In this document: positions 34,377-42,482 of the stretch, in pieces | Position numbering within the stretch: the first letter of the stretch is position 1 | How the letters are laid out: every line of letters begins with the position of its first letter | Assembly (NCBI RefSeq): GCF_000701705.1 | Contig: NZ_JNJP01000015.1 | Location: 1 to 64,000, forward strand | Direction of reading: 5' to 3' | DNA length: 64,000 nucleotides | Source of the DNA: Bilophila wadsworthia ATCC 49260 | GTDB taxonomy: Bacteria > Desulfobacterota > Desulfovibrionia > Desulfovibrionales > Desulfovibrionaceae | The notes under the pieces: model-generated | Seen by the model: the letters and a program-made list of their open reading frames with translations, nothing else | Databases searched by the model: none | Told to the model about the DNA's origin: nothing | Program-made: the position numbers and the translations under genes

Positions 34377-36017
34377 TCAGCCGAGCACGATGCGGCGCGC
34401 CAGCTCGTCGTCTTGTTCCGTAATGAAGGGGATGCCCGTTTCCTGAGCCGTTTCGCGGTTGGCGGCGCAGATGTCCGTGCGGTCGATGTGCTCGACGCCG
34501 AACTTGCGGGCCCCGGCCATGTGGTGCTGGAGCCCCGCGCCGAGTCGGTCGCACATCGTCCACATGGCGATGGCTCCGTAAGGGATATGTGCCATTTCGT
34601 CGGCTCCGAGGCGTTCCTTGAGGGCATGGTATCCGGCGAAGATGGTTTCGGGCGTATCGCCGATGTCGAGGACTGTCTTCGGAAGCGCCGACCACGCGCC
34701 GTGGACGCGTTCCCGGCGTTCGGGGTGCAGGGCCCCTTCGATGTTGCAGCCGAGGAAGGCCGGGATCATGAACGAGCGCGACATGCACACAGCCTTGACG
34801 TAGGGGGCGCCGAGGGCCAGCGCCTTGAACGCTTGGCTCGGCTTGGCGAGCCCGCCGCCCATGGCGAGATCGACCACCTTCTTCCCGGCGGCGGCCCGCA
34901 GGAAGGCGTAGTCATGCGCTTTGGCGTGCAGCAGGACGGAGGGGACGCCCCAGTTGTCCAGCATGTCGTTGGGGCTCATGCCCGTTCCGCCGCCGGAGCC
35001 GTCGATGGTCAGGAGTTCGAAATCCAGCTCGGAGGCCACCCGTATCGCCAGCGCCAGATCGGGCATCCCGAACGCCCCGGTCTTCAGCGCCAGCCGTGCC
35101 GCGCCGTTGGCCCGGAGCTGTTCCGCCTTGGCCGCGACTTCGGCGAGCACTTCCTCGGGCGTGGACAGGGCGGGATACGTGAGGCCGGTATAGCGGGTGA
35201 AGTGTTTGACGCGCCCGGCGCGGAAGGCCTCCTGTACGGCCGGATCCTCGGGATCGGGGCGCAGGCAGTAGCTGCGGCTCTTCATGAACCGAGCGTAGTC
35301 GAGATCGCGGATCAGCCCTTCGCCGTTGATGGGCTTGGCGCCTTGCCCCCATTTGATTTCGACGCACACGAAGTCGCCGTACTTGCGGGCGACGTAATCA
35401 GCCACGCCGTTGTAGGCGTCGTTGGCGTTGAGCTGGACGAACAGCGCGCCCTTGCCATTGTAATAGCGCTTGTACACGGCGATGCGGCGGTCCAGATCGG
35501 GCAGGGCGCGGATGGAGCCGTCGGGATTGAATTCGGTCTTGTTGTCCCCGCCGCCCACATTTTCCCCGATGACCAGCGGGATGCCGCACAGGGCCGCGCC
35601 CACGGCGAAGCTGTCCCAGTACTTGTCGACCACGGGATTGCGGCTCAGCGCGCCGATGAGGAACGGATAGTCGCAAGGGTACTTGGCGTTGGAGCCCACG
35701 GCCGTCGTCAGATCGGCGTCGCAATAGGCCGCGTCGCCCGTGCGGGCCTTTTCCGGGTCGAGCCCGGCCCCGCCGAAGACGCGGCCCCGGATGCGCAGGG
35801 CATTGTAGGAAACGCCCACATGCGTGGTGTTTTCGGTCCCGATGGTGGCGTTGCCGTAGTCGCGGGGCACCAGCGTCCTGCGCCCCAGAAGCGAACTCAG
35901 CCACGTTTCGCAGCGGCCCTGACAGTCCGTGCGGCAGAAGTTGCACAGCCCGGATTCGCAGGGCGTGCCGCGGTTGACCGCACCGATTTTTTCGTTGTTT
36001 TTGGAAGTAAGGCTCAT
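34377..36017 (-). CDS. GltS-like FMN-binding protein with N-terminal cysteine cluster (copy 1)
   Basis: A 546-residue paralogue of the protein at 31176-32699. The N-terminal CESGLCNFCRTDCQGRC has the same C-x2-C-x3-C-x3-C core as copy 2. The barrel retains ELLTIDGSGGGTGMSPNDML (about 300, FMN phosphate loop) and MGGGLAKPSQAFKALALGAP. Archaeal-type GltS domains combine with separate glutaminase and GltD-like subunits; none is in this operon, but the GltD-like protein of the neighbouring TRAP unit could supply electrons. The start at 36017 is supported by AAGGAG; an earlier frame has none. Two diverged copies in one operon suggest a heteromeric enzyme or two related reactions. Confidence 0.86.
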   Translation of the reverse strand: MSLTSKNNEKIGAVNRGTPCESGLCNFCRTDCQGRCETWLSSLLGRRTLVPRDYGNATIGTENTTHVGVSYNALRIRGRVFGGAGLDPEKARTGDAAYCDADLTTAVGSNAKYPCDYPFLIGALSRNPVVDKYWDSFAVGAALCGIPLVIGENVGGGDNKTEFNPDGSIRALPDLDRRIAVYKRYYNGKGALFVQLNANDAYNGVADYVARKYGDFVCVEIKWGQGAKPINGEGLIRDLDYARFMKSRSYCLRPDPEDPAVQEAFRAGRVKHFTRYTGLTYPALSTPEEVLAEVAAKAEQLRANGAARLALKTGAFGMPDLALAIRVASELDFELLTIDGSGGGTGMSPNDMLDNWGVPSVLLHAKAHDYAFLRAAAGKKVVDLAMGGGLAKPSQAFKALALGAPYVKAVCMSRSFMIPAFLGCNIEGALHPERRERVHGAWSALPKTVLDIGDTPETIFAGYHALKERLGADEMAHIPYGAIAMWTMCDRLGAGLQHHMAGARKFGVEHIDRTDICAANRETAQETGIPFITEQDDELARRIVLG

Positions 36018-36042
36018 GCAAGGCTCCTTATCGTAAAAGCGG

Positions 36043-37092
36043 TTAGGCGAAATGGCGGCGCATGGCGAACAGCGCCGGGAGTCCGCCTGTATGCAGATAG
36101 ACGACATGCTGGTCCGCCGTGAACGCGCCCTTGCGGATCGCGTCGAGCAGGCCCGCCATGCTCTTTCCGGTATAGTTGGGATCAAAGATGACGCCTTCGC
36201 TCTGGGCGACGAGGCGCACGGCCTCGATCATGCCGGGGTAGGGCCGGGAATAGCCCGGCCCCACGAAATCGCAGGAGAGGCGTAGCAGCCTTTCCCCGCA
36301 TCTTCCGGGCAGGGAAAGCGAAGCCCAGCACTCCTCGGCGTGTTCCATGATGCGTTCACGGGCCTGCACCGGGTAGTCCGTGCCGAAGGTGTCGAAGGCG
36401 TAGAGGGGGATGTCCGGCCCGCCCGAAAGGGCAAGGGCGTGCGCACCGGCGAGGAACCCCGCCGTGGTGCCCGAACTGCCCACGGTGACGGTAATGGCGT
36501 CCGGCGTGAAGCCGCTGGCTTGCGCCTGGTCGAGCAGCTCGAAAAAGCAGCGCAGGGAACCGAGCGCCCCTTCCGCCGTGGAGGAGCCGCGGGGGATGAT
36601 GTAGGGATGCCGCCCTTCGGCCCTTAGCTTCTCGGCCCGGCGGCGCATGGCCGCACCCCGGTCGGCTCCCGGCGGTACGAGGTGCACCTGAGCCCCTAAA
36701 ATGCGGCAGAGCAGGATGTTCCCGGTTTCCTGATCGTCCTCGGAGAGCGGGGGATCGGTCCGCCCGAGGAACAGCTCGCAGGGGATGCCGAGGTGTGCGG
36801 CTGAGGCCGCCGTCTGTACGACCTGATTGGACTGTACCTCACCCGTGTTCAGCAGCACGTCGGCACCTTCCGCGCGGGCCTTGGCGAGCACGTGCTCCAG
36901 TTTGCGTATCTTGTTCCCTCCCGCGCCGAGGGGGGTCATGTCCTCGCGTTTGATCCAGAGCCGGGGGCATTCGATCCCTTGGGCGGAGAGGCGGGCCCGC
37001 AGCCCGTCCATCGGCATGAACGGCGTGGGCCATACGCCGAGCGGGATGCGCGGGGCCTCTTCAAGCCGTGTTCTCAATTCCATTATGTCCAT
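36043..37092 (-). CDS. PLP-dependent lyase of the D-cysteine desulfhydrase / ACC deaminase family
   Basis: A 349-residue cytoplasmic fold-type II PLP enzyme. The Schiff-base Lys lies in GAGGNKIRKLEHVLAKA (about 60), the substrate-carboxylate loop in TGEVQSNQVVQTAA (about 85), and the phosphate loop in TVGSSGTTAGFLAG (about 200). Members release ammonia and pyruvate from D-cysteine (with sulfide) or open aminocyclopropane carboxylate; the closely related CuyA splits L-cysteate to pyruvate, ammonia and sulfite. Sequence alone does not decide among these. Neighbours (a D-amino-acid deacylase and a tricarboxylate-type importer) favour a D-amino acid; the suspected sulfite-respiring host makes cysteate worth testing. 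Confidence 0.85.
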   Translation of the reverse strand: MDIMELRTRLEEAPRIPLGVWPTPFMPMDGLRARLSAQGIECPRLWIKREDMTPLGAGGNKIRKLEHVLAKARAEGADVLLNTGEVQSNQVVQTAASAAHLGIPCELFLGRTDPPLSEDDQETGNILLCRILGAQVHLVPPGADRGAAMRRRAEKLRAEGRHPYIIPRGSSTAEGALGSLRCFFELLDQAQASGFTPDAITVTVGSSGTTAGFLAGAHALALSGGPDIPLYAFDTFGTDYPVQARERIMEHAEECWASLSLPGRCGERLLRLSCDFVGPGYSRPYPGMIEAVRLVAQSEGVIFDPNYTGKSMAGLLDAIRKGAFTADQHVVYLHTGGLPALFAMRRHFA

Positions 37093-37116
37093 ACGAGATA
37101 TCCTTTGGGCGGAGCG

Positions 37117-39120
37117 TCAAAACAGAAGCCCCGTAGGGGTCTGTACTTCCATGATCAGCGAGAAACAGCCGTACTCGACGGCGATGAGGAGCAGCGAATA
37201 GGCCAGTACCGAACCGATGCCCCGCAAGTCGGCCTTGCGCCCGGAGAGCCAGAACGTGCCGTAGGCGGTCATGGCGACGATGCAGAGGAACGTGGCGGCG
37301 TAGAAGCCGAGCGGTTCGATGAGCAGATAGCCGACGCCCATGAGCCCGAGGTACAGGCAGATGCTCCAGTAGCAGCCCGGACGCACGGTTTCCGGCTTCC
37401 GCGCCGTGCCGGAAAAGATCTGCATCAGCATGATGAAGATCCCCAGGCCGACGATGGAGGCGTACACGGCCTGCGGGAAATAGCCGGAAATGCCTTCGAT
37501 GGCGTAGGATTGGCGCAGGAGGACAGCCCCGCCGACGGTGATCGCAAGGACGACCCAAAAGTCGTAGCGGCGCAGGCACGCTCCGGACGGGCGCAGGCTG
37601 GAGAGGGCGATGCCCTTGCCCTGCTTGCGGTGGTTCAGCCAGAGCGGGATGACGATGGCGAGGATGCACGCGGCCATGAATACGGCGGCGAGGGGCGAGA
37701 AGACCAGCAGATCGGCGAGCGAGTCCTCCGCCTGCGTGCGGTAGAGGGTCACGATGAGGTTTTCTTCGATGATCCGCCCGAGCACCAGCCCGAGGGCGAT
37801 GCCTGCGGGCATGATCTTCGCCTTGAGCAGCAGATAGGCGATGCCGCCCGACAGGATCATGAGCAGGACGTCGAACATGCTGTTGCGCAGGGCATAGGCC
37901 CCGAGGAACGAGATGGAGATGACAGCCGGGATGATCAGCAGCTTGGGCACATCGAGGATACGCGTGCACACGCGGACCAGCAGGTAGCCGATGAGCAGCA
38001 TCCCGATGTTGGCGATGATCATGCTCACGATGAAGGCGTAGGCGATCTCGGGGTTCTTTTCCATGAGCTGCGGGCCGGGCGTCAGCCCCTGCGCCATGAG
38101 CCCGCCGGCGAGGACGGCTGCCGCCGCGCTGCCGGGGATGCCGAGGGAGAGCAGGGGGACCAGCGAACCGCCCACGCTCGCGTTGTTGGCGCTTTCCGGC
38201 ACGAGGATGCCTTCCACGGCGCCTTTGCCGTAGCGGTCGGGGTCCTTGTCCCACCGCTTGGCCTCATTGTAGGAGACGAGCGCGGCCACGCTGCCCCCCG
38301 CACCGGGGAGCGCGCCGATGAAGGTCCCGATGGCCGAGGCCACGGAGAGCAGCTTCAAATGTCTGAGGATATCGGTGACGGCGAGCTTGAAGGCGTGCGC
38401 CTGCCGCTCCATCTTGACGATATACTTCTCGTCGGATTCCAGCATGACGAACATCTGGGAGAGCGAGAACAGGCCGATCATGAGTGCGACCATGTCGAGG
38501 CCCTGCACCAGATCGAAACAGCCGAAGGTGAACCGGGGCATACCCATCACAGGGTCAAGGCCCACCGTGCACAGGGCCAGCCCGATGGCTCCGCCGAGCA
38601 GCCCCTTGGCGATATTGCCGGGGAACATCGCCGCCAGCGTGGACAGGCCGAACAGTCCCATCCAGAAAAAGGCCTCGGAGCCGAACTTCAGGGCCATGAC
38701 GGACAGCGGCTCAAAGAACAGCATGAGTACGACGGTCCCGAAAATGCCGCCGAGGACCGAAGCGATCAGGGCGATGTAACAAGCTTCCTCGGCCCTGCCC
38801 TGCATGACCAGCGGATAGCCGTCCAGCGAGGTGGCGATGGACCCCGGCGTTCCCGGCGTATTGATGAGGATGGCGGCGTTGGCCCCGCCGTACATGGCCC
38901 CGCAGAACACGCCGCCGAGCCCGATAAGCGCCATGTCCGGGGGCATGGAAAAGGTGAAGGGGACAAACAGGGCCACGGCCGTTACGGTGGTGATGCCGGG
39001 AAGCATACCGCCGACGATGCCGACGACGAGCCCGATGAACATCACCAGCAGATTCATGGGGAGCACGGCGCTCGCCGCGCCCCGCACAATATACTCAAGC
39101 ATGGAAGGGACTGCATCCAT
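37117..39120 (-). CDS. tctA: Fused TctA-TctB membrane protein of a tripartite tricarboxylate transporter
   Basis: A 667-residue permease. Residues 1-495 are TctA: INTPGTPGSIATSLDGYP, FIGALPGAGGSVAALVSYNE, VPESANNASVGGSLVPLLSL and MFDVLLMILSGGIAYLLLKA. After a basic linker (LNHRKQGKGIALSSLRPS) a four-helix TctB-like domain occupies about 520-665 (FPQAVYASIVGLGIFIMLMQ, CYWSICLYLGLMGVGYLLIE). TctB is normally a separate small subunit, so this is a gene fusion giving fixed 1:1 stoichiometry. It lies between the receptor gene (62-base spacer) and the PLP lyase gene (24-base spacer) and imports the operon's substrate. Confidence 0.9.
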   Translation of the reverse strand: MDAVPSMLEYIVRGAASAVLPMNLLVMFIGLVVGIVGGMLPGITTVTAVALFVPFTFSMPPDMALIGLGGVFCGAMYGGANAAILINTPGTPGSIATSLDGYPLVMQGRAEEACYIALIASVLGGIFGTVVLMLFFEPLSVMALKFGSEAFFWMGLFGLSTLAAMFPGNIAKGLLGGAIGLALCTVGLDPVMGMPRFTFGCFDLVQGLDMVALMIGLFSLSQMFVMLESDEKYIVKMERQAHAFKLAVTDILRHLKLLSVASAIGTFIGALPGAGGSVAALVSYNEAKRWDKDPDRYGKGAVEGILVPESANNASVGGSLVPLLSLGIPGSAAAAVLAGGLMAQGLTPGPQLMEKNPEIAYAFIVSMIIANIGMLLIGYLLVRVCTRILDVPKLLIIPAVISISFLGAYALRNSMFDVLLMILSGGIAYLLLKAKIMPAGIALGLVLGRIIEENLIVTLYRTQAEDSLADLLVFSPLAAVFMAACILAIVIPLWLNHRKQGKGIALSSLRPSGACLRRYDFWVVLAITVGGAVLLRQSYAIEGISGYFPQAVYASIVGLGIFIMLMQIFSGTARKPETVRPGCYWSICLYLGLMGVGYLLIEPLGFYAATFLCIVAMTAYGTFWLSGRKADLRGIGSVLAYSLLLIAVEYGCFSLIMEVQTPTGLLF

Positions 39121-39182
39121 AGGACGTCTCTCAGGAAAGAAGGTGGACCCGGAAGCGGCCCAAAGCCGCTCCGCCGGGCGGG

Positions 39183-40139
39183 CTACTTGCTCTGCGTCTT
39201 CTGATAGAACTCGACCATGGCGCGGCCTTCCTTTTCGTACTCTTCAAACATCTTGCGCAATTCTTCGCCGGACTTCCATGCGACCACGGTTCCTGCGTTT
39301 TCATAGCGCGCGATCACTTCAGGGTTGGAAAGGATGGTCTTGAAGGCGTCTTCGAGGATCGTGCGCTTTTCGGCGGGCACGCCCTTGGGAGCGGCGATGT
39401 AGCGGCCCACGGCGCTGTTGATGTCGTACCCCACCTCCTTCATGGTGGGCGCGCCGGGGAAGCGCTTGCTGCGTTCGGGCGCGAACACGGCGAGTATCTT
39501 CATCTTGCTGATGGAGCCGGAAACACCCCCGGAAGGGACGATGGCGGCGTCGACCTGTCCGCCGAGGAGCGCGGGAGCGACCTTGCCCGCGCCGTCGATG
39601 GGCACATGGTTGAAAGGCACGCCGTCGGCCTTCAGGCGCAGGGCGGGGATATGCGTGGGGCCCATGATTTCGCAGATGCCGAGGTTGATCCTGCCGGGCT
39701 CGGACTTGGCGCGCTCAATGAGTTCCTTGGCGCTGGAAACGGGGCTGTCGGCGCGGACGGCCAGATAGACTTCCTCAAGGCAGAGCAGGGAGATGAAATC
39801 GAAACTGTCCAACGTGTACCCGGCGCGGCCGGTGATGATGTCGAGCATGAGCAGGGGATAGGAGTGGATGCCGATGGTGTACCCGTCCGGCTTTTGGCGG
39901 CTGAGCTCCACCATGCCGATGAGCCCGGTGCCGCCGGGTTTGTAGATGAAGGAAAGGGGCTGGCTGACCACTTCCTTGAAATCCTTTTCGAGAAGGCGGG
40001 CGCCTTGCTCTCCGCCGCCTCCCGGATTGAAGGGGACGATGATCTTGATGCTCTTGTCCGGATAGGTTCCGGCATGGGCGAAGGCCGTCAGGGAAAGGGC
40101 CACGAAAACCGTCAGCAGGAAGGCAAAACAACGCTTCAT
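39183..40139 (-). CDS. tctC: TctC-type periplasmic substrate-binding protein
   Basis: A 318-residue Bug-family receptor, first gene of the operon. A signal peptide ends near AHAG (about residue 24). Typical features are DKSIKIIVPFNPGGGGEQGA (about 28, the first ligand loop), YKPGGTGLIGMVELSRQKPDG (about 65-85) and KEVGYDINSAVGRYIAAPKG (about 245). The chemical class of ligand is a carboxylate by family; the enzymes downstream suggest an N-acyl or free amino acid derivative. The start at 40139 follows GGAG and a leader of about 70 bases from the predicted sigma-54 promoter. Unlike the copy at 17243 it is full length. Confidence 0.9.
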   Translation of the reverse strand: MKRCFAFLLTVFVALSLTAFAHAGTYPDKSIKIIVPFNPGGGGEQGARLLEKDFKEVVSQPLSFIYKPGGTGLIGMVELSRQKPDGYTIGIHSYPLLMLDIITGRAGYTLDSFDFISLLCLEEVYLAVRADSPVSSAKELIERAKSEPGRINLGICEIMGPTHIPALRLKADGVPFNHVPIDGAGKVAPALLGGQVDAAIVPSGGVSGSISKMKILAVFAPERSKRFPGAPTMKEVGYDINSAVGRYIAAPKGVPAEKRTILEDAFKTILSNPEVIARYENAGTVVAWKSGEELRKMFEEYEKEGRAMVEFYQKTQSK

Positions 40140-40218
40140 GGGGAGGCTCCTTTGACTGGTTTGAGCCGTACGCGCAACGGGTTGCGTTCGGCGGCGGTAT
40201 CCTGTTCCCTTTTGAACA

Positions 40219-40235
40219 AGCAGAAACCGTGCCAA
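40219..40235 (-). promoter_or_regulatory. Sigma-54 promoter of the tctC operon
   Basis: On the minus strand TTGGCACGGTTTCTGCT matches the -24/-12 consensus TGGCACG-N4-TTGC(A/T) at all but one position. Predicted start of transcription is about 40207. The divergent gene encodes a sigma-54 activator. Confidence 0.85.
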
Positions 40236-40317
40236 GGCCCTCCCGGGAACCGATTGCATGATATATTGTATGTTTATGAGTTTATTGACAATCAGATAAT
40301 CTGGCGTGTAGATCCAT

Positions 40318-40347
40318 AATTGAGCAAATAATGCTCAATTTTGAGCA
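40318..40347. promoter_or_regulatory. Activator-binding site candidate (UAS)
   Basis: AATTGAGCA - AATAA - TGCTCAATT is a perfect 9-bp inverted repeat, immediately followed by a third half-site TTGAGCA. It lies about 85-110 bases upstream of the sigma-54 promoter and just before the activator gene, so it could serve activation and autoregulation. Confidence 0.7.
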
Positions 40348-40403
40348 TCATTTCCCCGTACCCCTTCAAATCAAAGGCCGTTTTTGCCATGCAGGAGCCG
40401 AAT

Positions 40404-42296
40404 GTGAAACAGGAATACCGGATTGCGGCGCTTGTCCATTCCAAGCTCGTCGCCGATATCGTATACCGGGAAACGCTGCTTCTCGGGTGGAACATATCCA
40501 TTGAGGTGACCAGCTACGAGACGGCGCTCGAAGACGCACGGCGCCTGTTCGAAGAGGGATACGAAGTCCTGCTGTGCCACGGCGGGTTCCGTGAGGCCGT
40601 CTTCAAAAAATTCGGACGCCGCACGGTCTTCGTCGAGCGTTCGGAGATCGACATCATCAAAGGCTTGAGCCGGGCCAGGAAGCTTTCGGATACGGTGGCC
40701 CTCACCGCGCACATCAACGAGGCCCGCGACATCGAGTTCATGGAATCCCTGCTTGGTATGCGCATTATCCCGGTCCGTTACGACACTAAGGAAGAACTCG
40801 AGGAACGGATCAGGGAAACGATGGCGCGCGGCGTTCGGGTTTTCGTGGGCGGGGGCGGGACGGCGCGGATCGTCAGCCGCCTCGGCGGGCAGATTTTTCT
40901 GGACGAGCCGCAGCCCGTGAATATCCGCAACGCGGTGAGCCGGGCCATTACCATAGCCGAAAACATGCGCATGGAGCAGACGAACCGCTCCAACATCCAG
41001 GCCATGCTTCACTACTCGAAAGAGGGCGTGATCTGCCTCAGTGCGCAGCGGGACATCGTTTTCCACAATGCGCAGGCGCTCAAGCTGCTGCGCGTGGAGG
41101 CCCCGCATGAGCTTGCCCGCTTCTTCCCGCCGCTCTTTCTCGATGAAGTGCTGGAACACTCTTCCCCGTTCATAGACCGGGTGGTGACCATCAACGGCAG
41201 GCAGCTGCTCATCAACACGTTCCCGCTGGCCATGTCGTCGTCGACGACGGGCGCGGTCTGCTTCATCCATGATGTGCAGAACCTCCAGAAAATCAACCGG
41301 AAGATCGACACGGATCTCCATTCACGCGGGCTCGTGGCCAACTATACGGCACGGGACATCATCGGCAAGTCGGCCAGCGTCGTGAAGCTGAAAGAAAACA
41401 TCGCCCGCTACGCGCCCACGGACATCTCGGTCTACATCCACGGCGAAACGGGCACCGGCAAGGAGCTTGTCGCACACGCCCTGCACGCCGCCAGCAAACG
41501 GGCCAAGCAGCCTTTTGTGGTGGTCAACTGCGCGGCCCTGCCGGACCCGCTGCTGGAAAGCGAACTGTTCGGCTATGAGGAGGGGGCTTTTACCGGGGCC
41601 AAGCGCGGCGGCAAAGCGGGGCTTTTCGAACTGGCGAACGGCGGCACCCTCTTTTTTGACGAGATCGGGGACATGAGCCATGCTGTGCAGCTCCGCCTCC
41701 TGCGCGTGCTGGATGCAAAGGAAGTCATGCACGTAGGGGGCGATCGCTTCATTCCCGTCAACGTGCGGGTCATCTGCGCCTCGCACAAGCAGCTGCTGGA
41801 TCTGGTCAAGGCGGGCTCGTTCAGGCTGGATCTGTATTTCCGTCTGGCGGGCGTCTGCCTTGAAGTCGCCCCCCTGCGGGATCGTTTGGAAGACGTGCCG
41901 CTCCTCATCGCCAACGTCCTCAAACGGTATGGAAAAAACGCCTCCGTTGTCACCCCGGCCATTCTGGATGCCATCCGGCGCTATTCCTGGCCGGGGAACA
42001 TCCGCGAACTCATGTCGGTCATGGAAAGCTACCTTGTCCTGCTCGGGGACAACAGTTCCAGCCTCGCCTGTTTTGAGGAGATATTCCGCCATCGCAACCA
42101 GTTCTTCGACAAGGCCCCGCAGGGGGGGACGCTGGGGGAACAGCTTGCCGCGTACCGTCTGGAGATTGTCCGCAAGGAGATGCGGCGCTGTGCGGGCGAC
42201 CGCAGAAAAGCGGCCAGGGCTTTGGGAATCAGTTACAGCAGCCTGAGGCGGGTTCTCGAAGCGGACGCCGCGAAGGACGTATCCGTTCAGGATTGA
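40404..42296 (+). CDS. Sigma-54-dependent activator, PrpR type
   Basis: A 630-residue regulator that likely drives the divergent tctC operon. The N-terminal PrpR-type ligand domain (about 5-175) includes GYEVLLCHGGFREAVFKKFG and VRVFVGGGGTARIVSRLGGQ. A PAS-like segment (about 195-290) precedes the AAA+ domain (about 325-560), with Walker A GETGTGKE, the sigma-54 contact loop GAFTGAKRG, and Walker B GTLFFDEIGD. The C-terminal Fis-type helix-turn-helix is KAARALGISYSSLRRVLEAD. I place the start at GTG 40404, with AGGAG six bases before it; ATG 40389 has no ribosome binding site. PrpR-type sensors often bind a small acid, here probably the transported substrate. Confidence 0.9.
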   Translation: MKQEYRIAALVHSKLVADIVYRETLLLGWNISIEVTSYETALEDARRLFEEGYEVLLCHGGFREAVFKKFGRRTVFVERSEIDIIKGLSRARKLSDTVALTAHINEARDIEFMESLLGMRIIPVRYDTKEELEERIRETMARGVRVFVGGGGTARIVSRLGGQIFLDEPQPVNIRNAVSRAITIAENMRMEQTNRSNIQAMLHYSKEGVICLSAQRDIVFHNAQALKLLRVEAPHELARFFPPLFLDEVLEHSSPFIDRVVTINGRQLLINTFPLAMSSSTTGAVCFIHDVQNLQKINRKIDTDLHSRGLVANYTARDIIGKSASVVKLKENIARYAPTDISVYIHGETGTGKELVAHALHAASKRAKQPFVVVNCAALPDPLLESELFGYEEGAFTGAKRGGKAGLFELANGGTLFFDEIGDMSHAVQLRLLRVLDAKEVMHVGGDRFIPVNVRVICASHKQLLDLVKAGSFRLDLYFRLAGVCLEVAPLRDRLEDVPLLIANVLKRYGKNASVVTPAILDAIRRYSWPGNIRELMSVMESYLVLLGDNSSSLACFEEIFRHRNQFFDKAPQGGTLGEQLAAYRLEIVRKEMRRCAGDRRKAARALGISYSSLRRVLEADAAKDVSVQD

Positions 42297-42482
42297 AGCC
42301 GGAGGGGTATCGGGAGGCTGCCCTTCGGGCGCCACGGACACCGGCCTCTCAGCTCCACCGTGTTGTTTACGTTTCCCAAACGACAATGAAAATACAGGAG
42401 GCCGTCCCATCACAGGAATGGCCTCTTCCGTTCCTCGAATCGGGCGGGCCATGCCGGTTGGTCCCGCCGAAAGCCCGCGCGC

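Noticed and set aside
31248..36122. A 1624-codon open frame on the plus strand
   Set aside because: It runs antisense to three well-supported genes; the translation is His/Gly/Ala/Val-rich without domains, as expected of the mirror frame of GC-rich coding DNA.
36892..39204. A 770-codon plus-strand frame rich in Gly/His/Glu/Asp
   Set aside because: Antisense shadow of the TctA-TctB and PLP lyase genes, with no ribosome binding site or recognisable fold.
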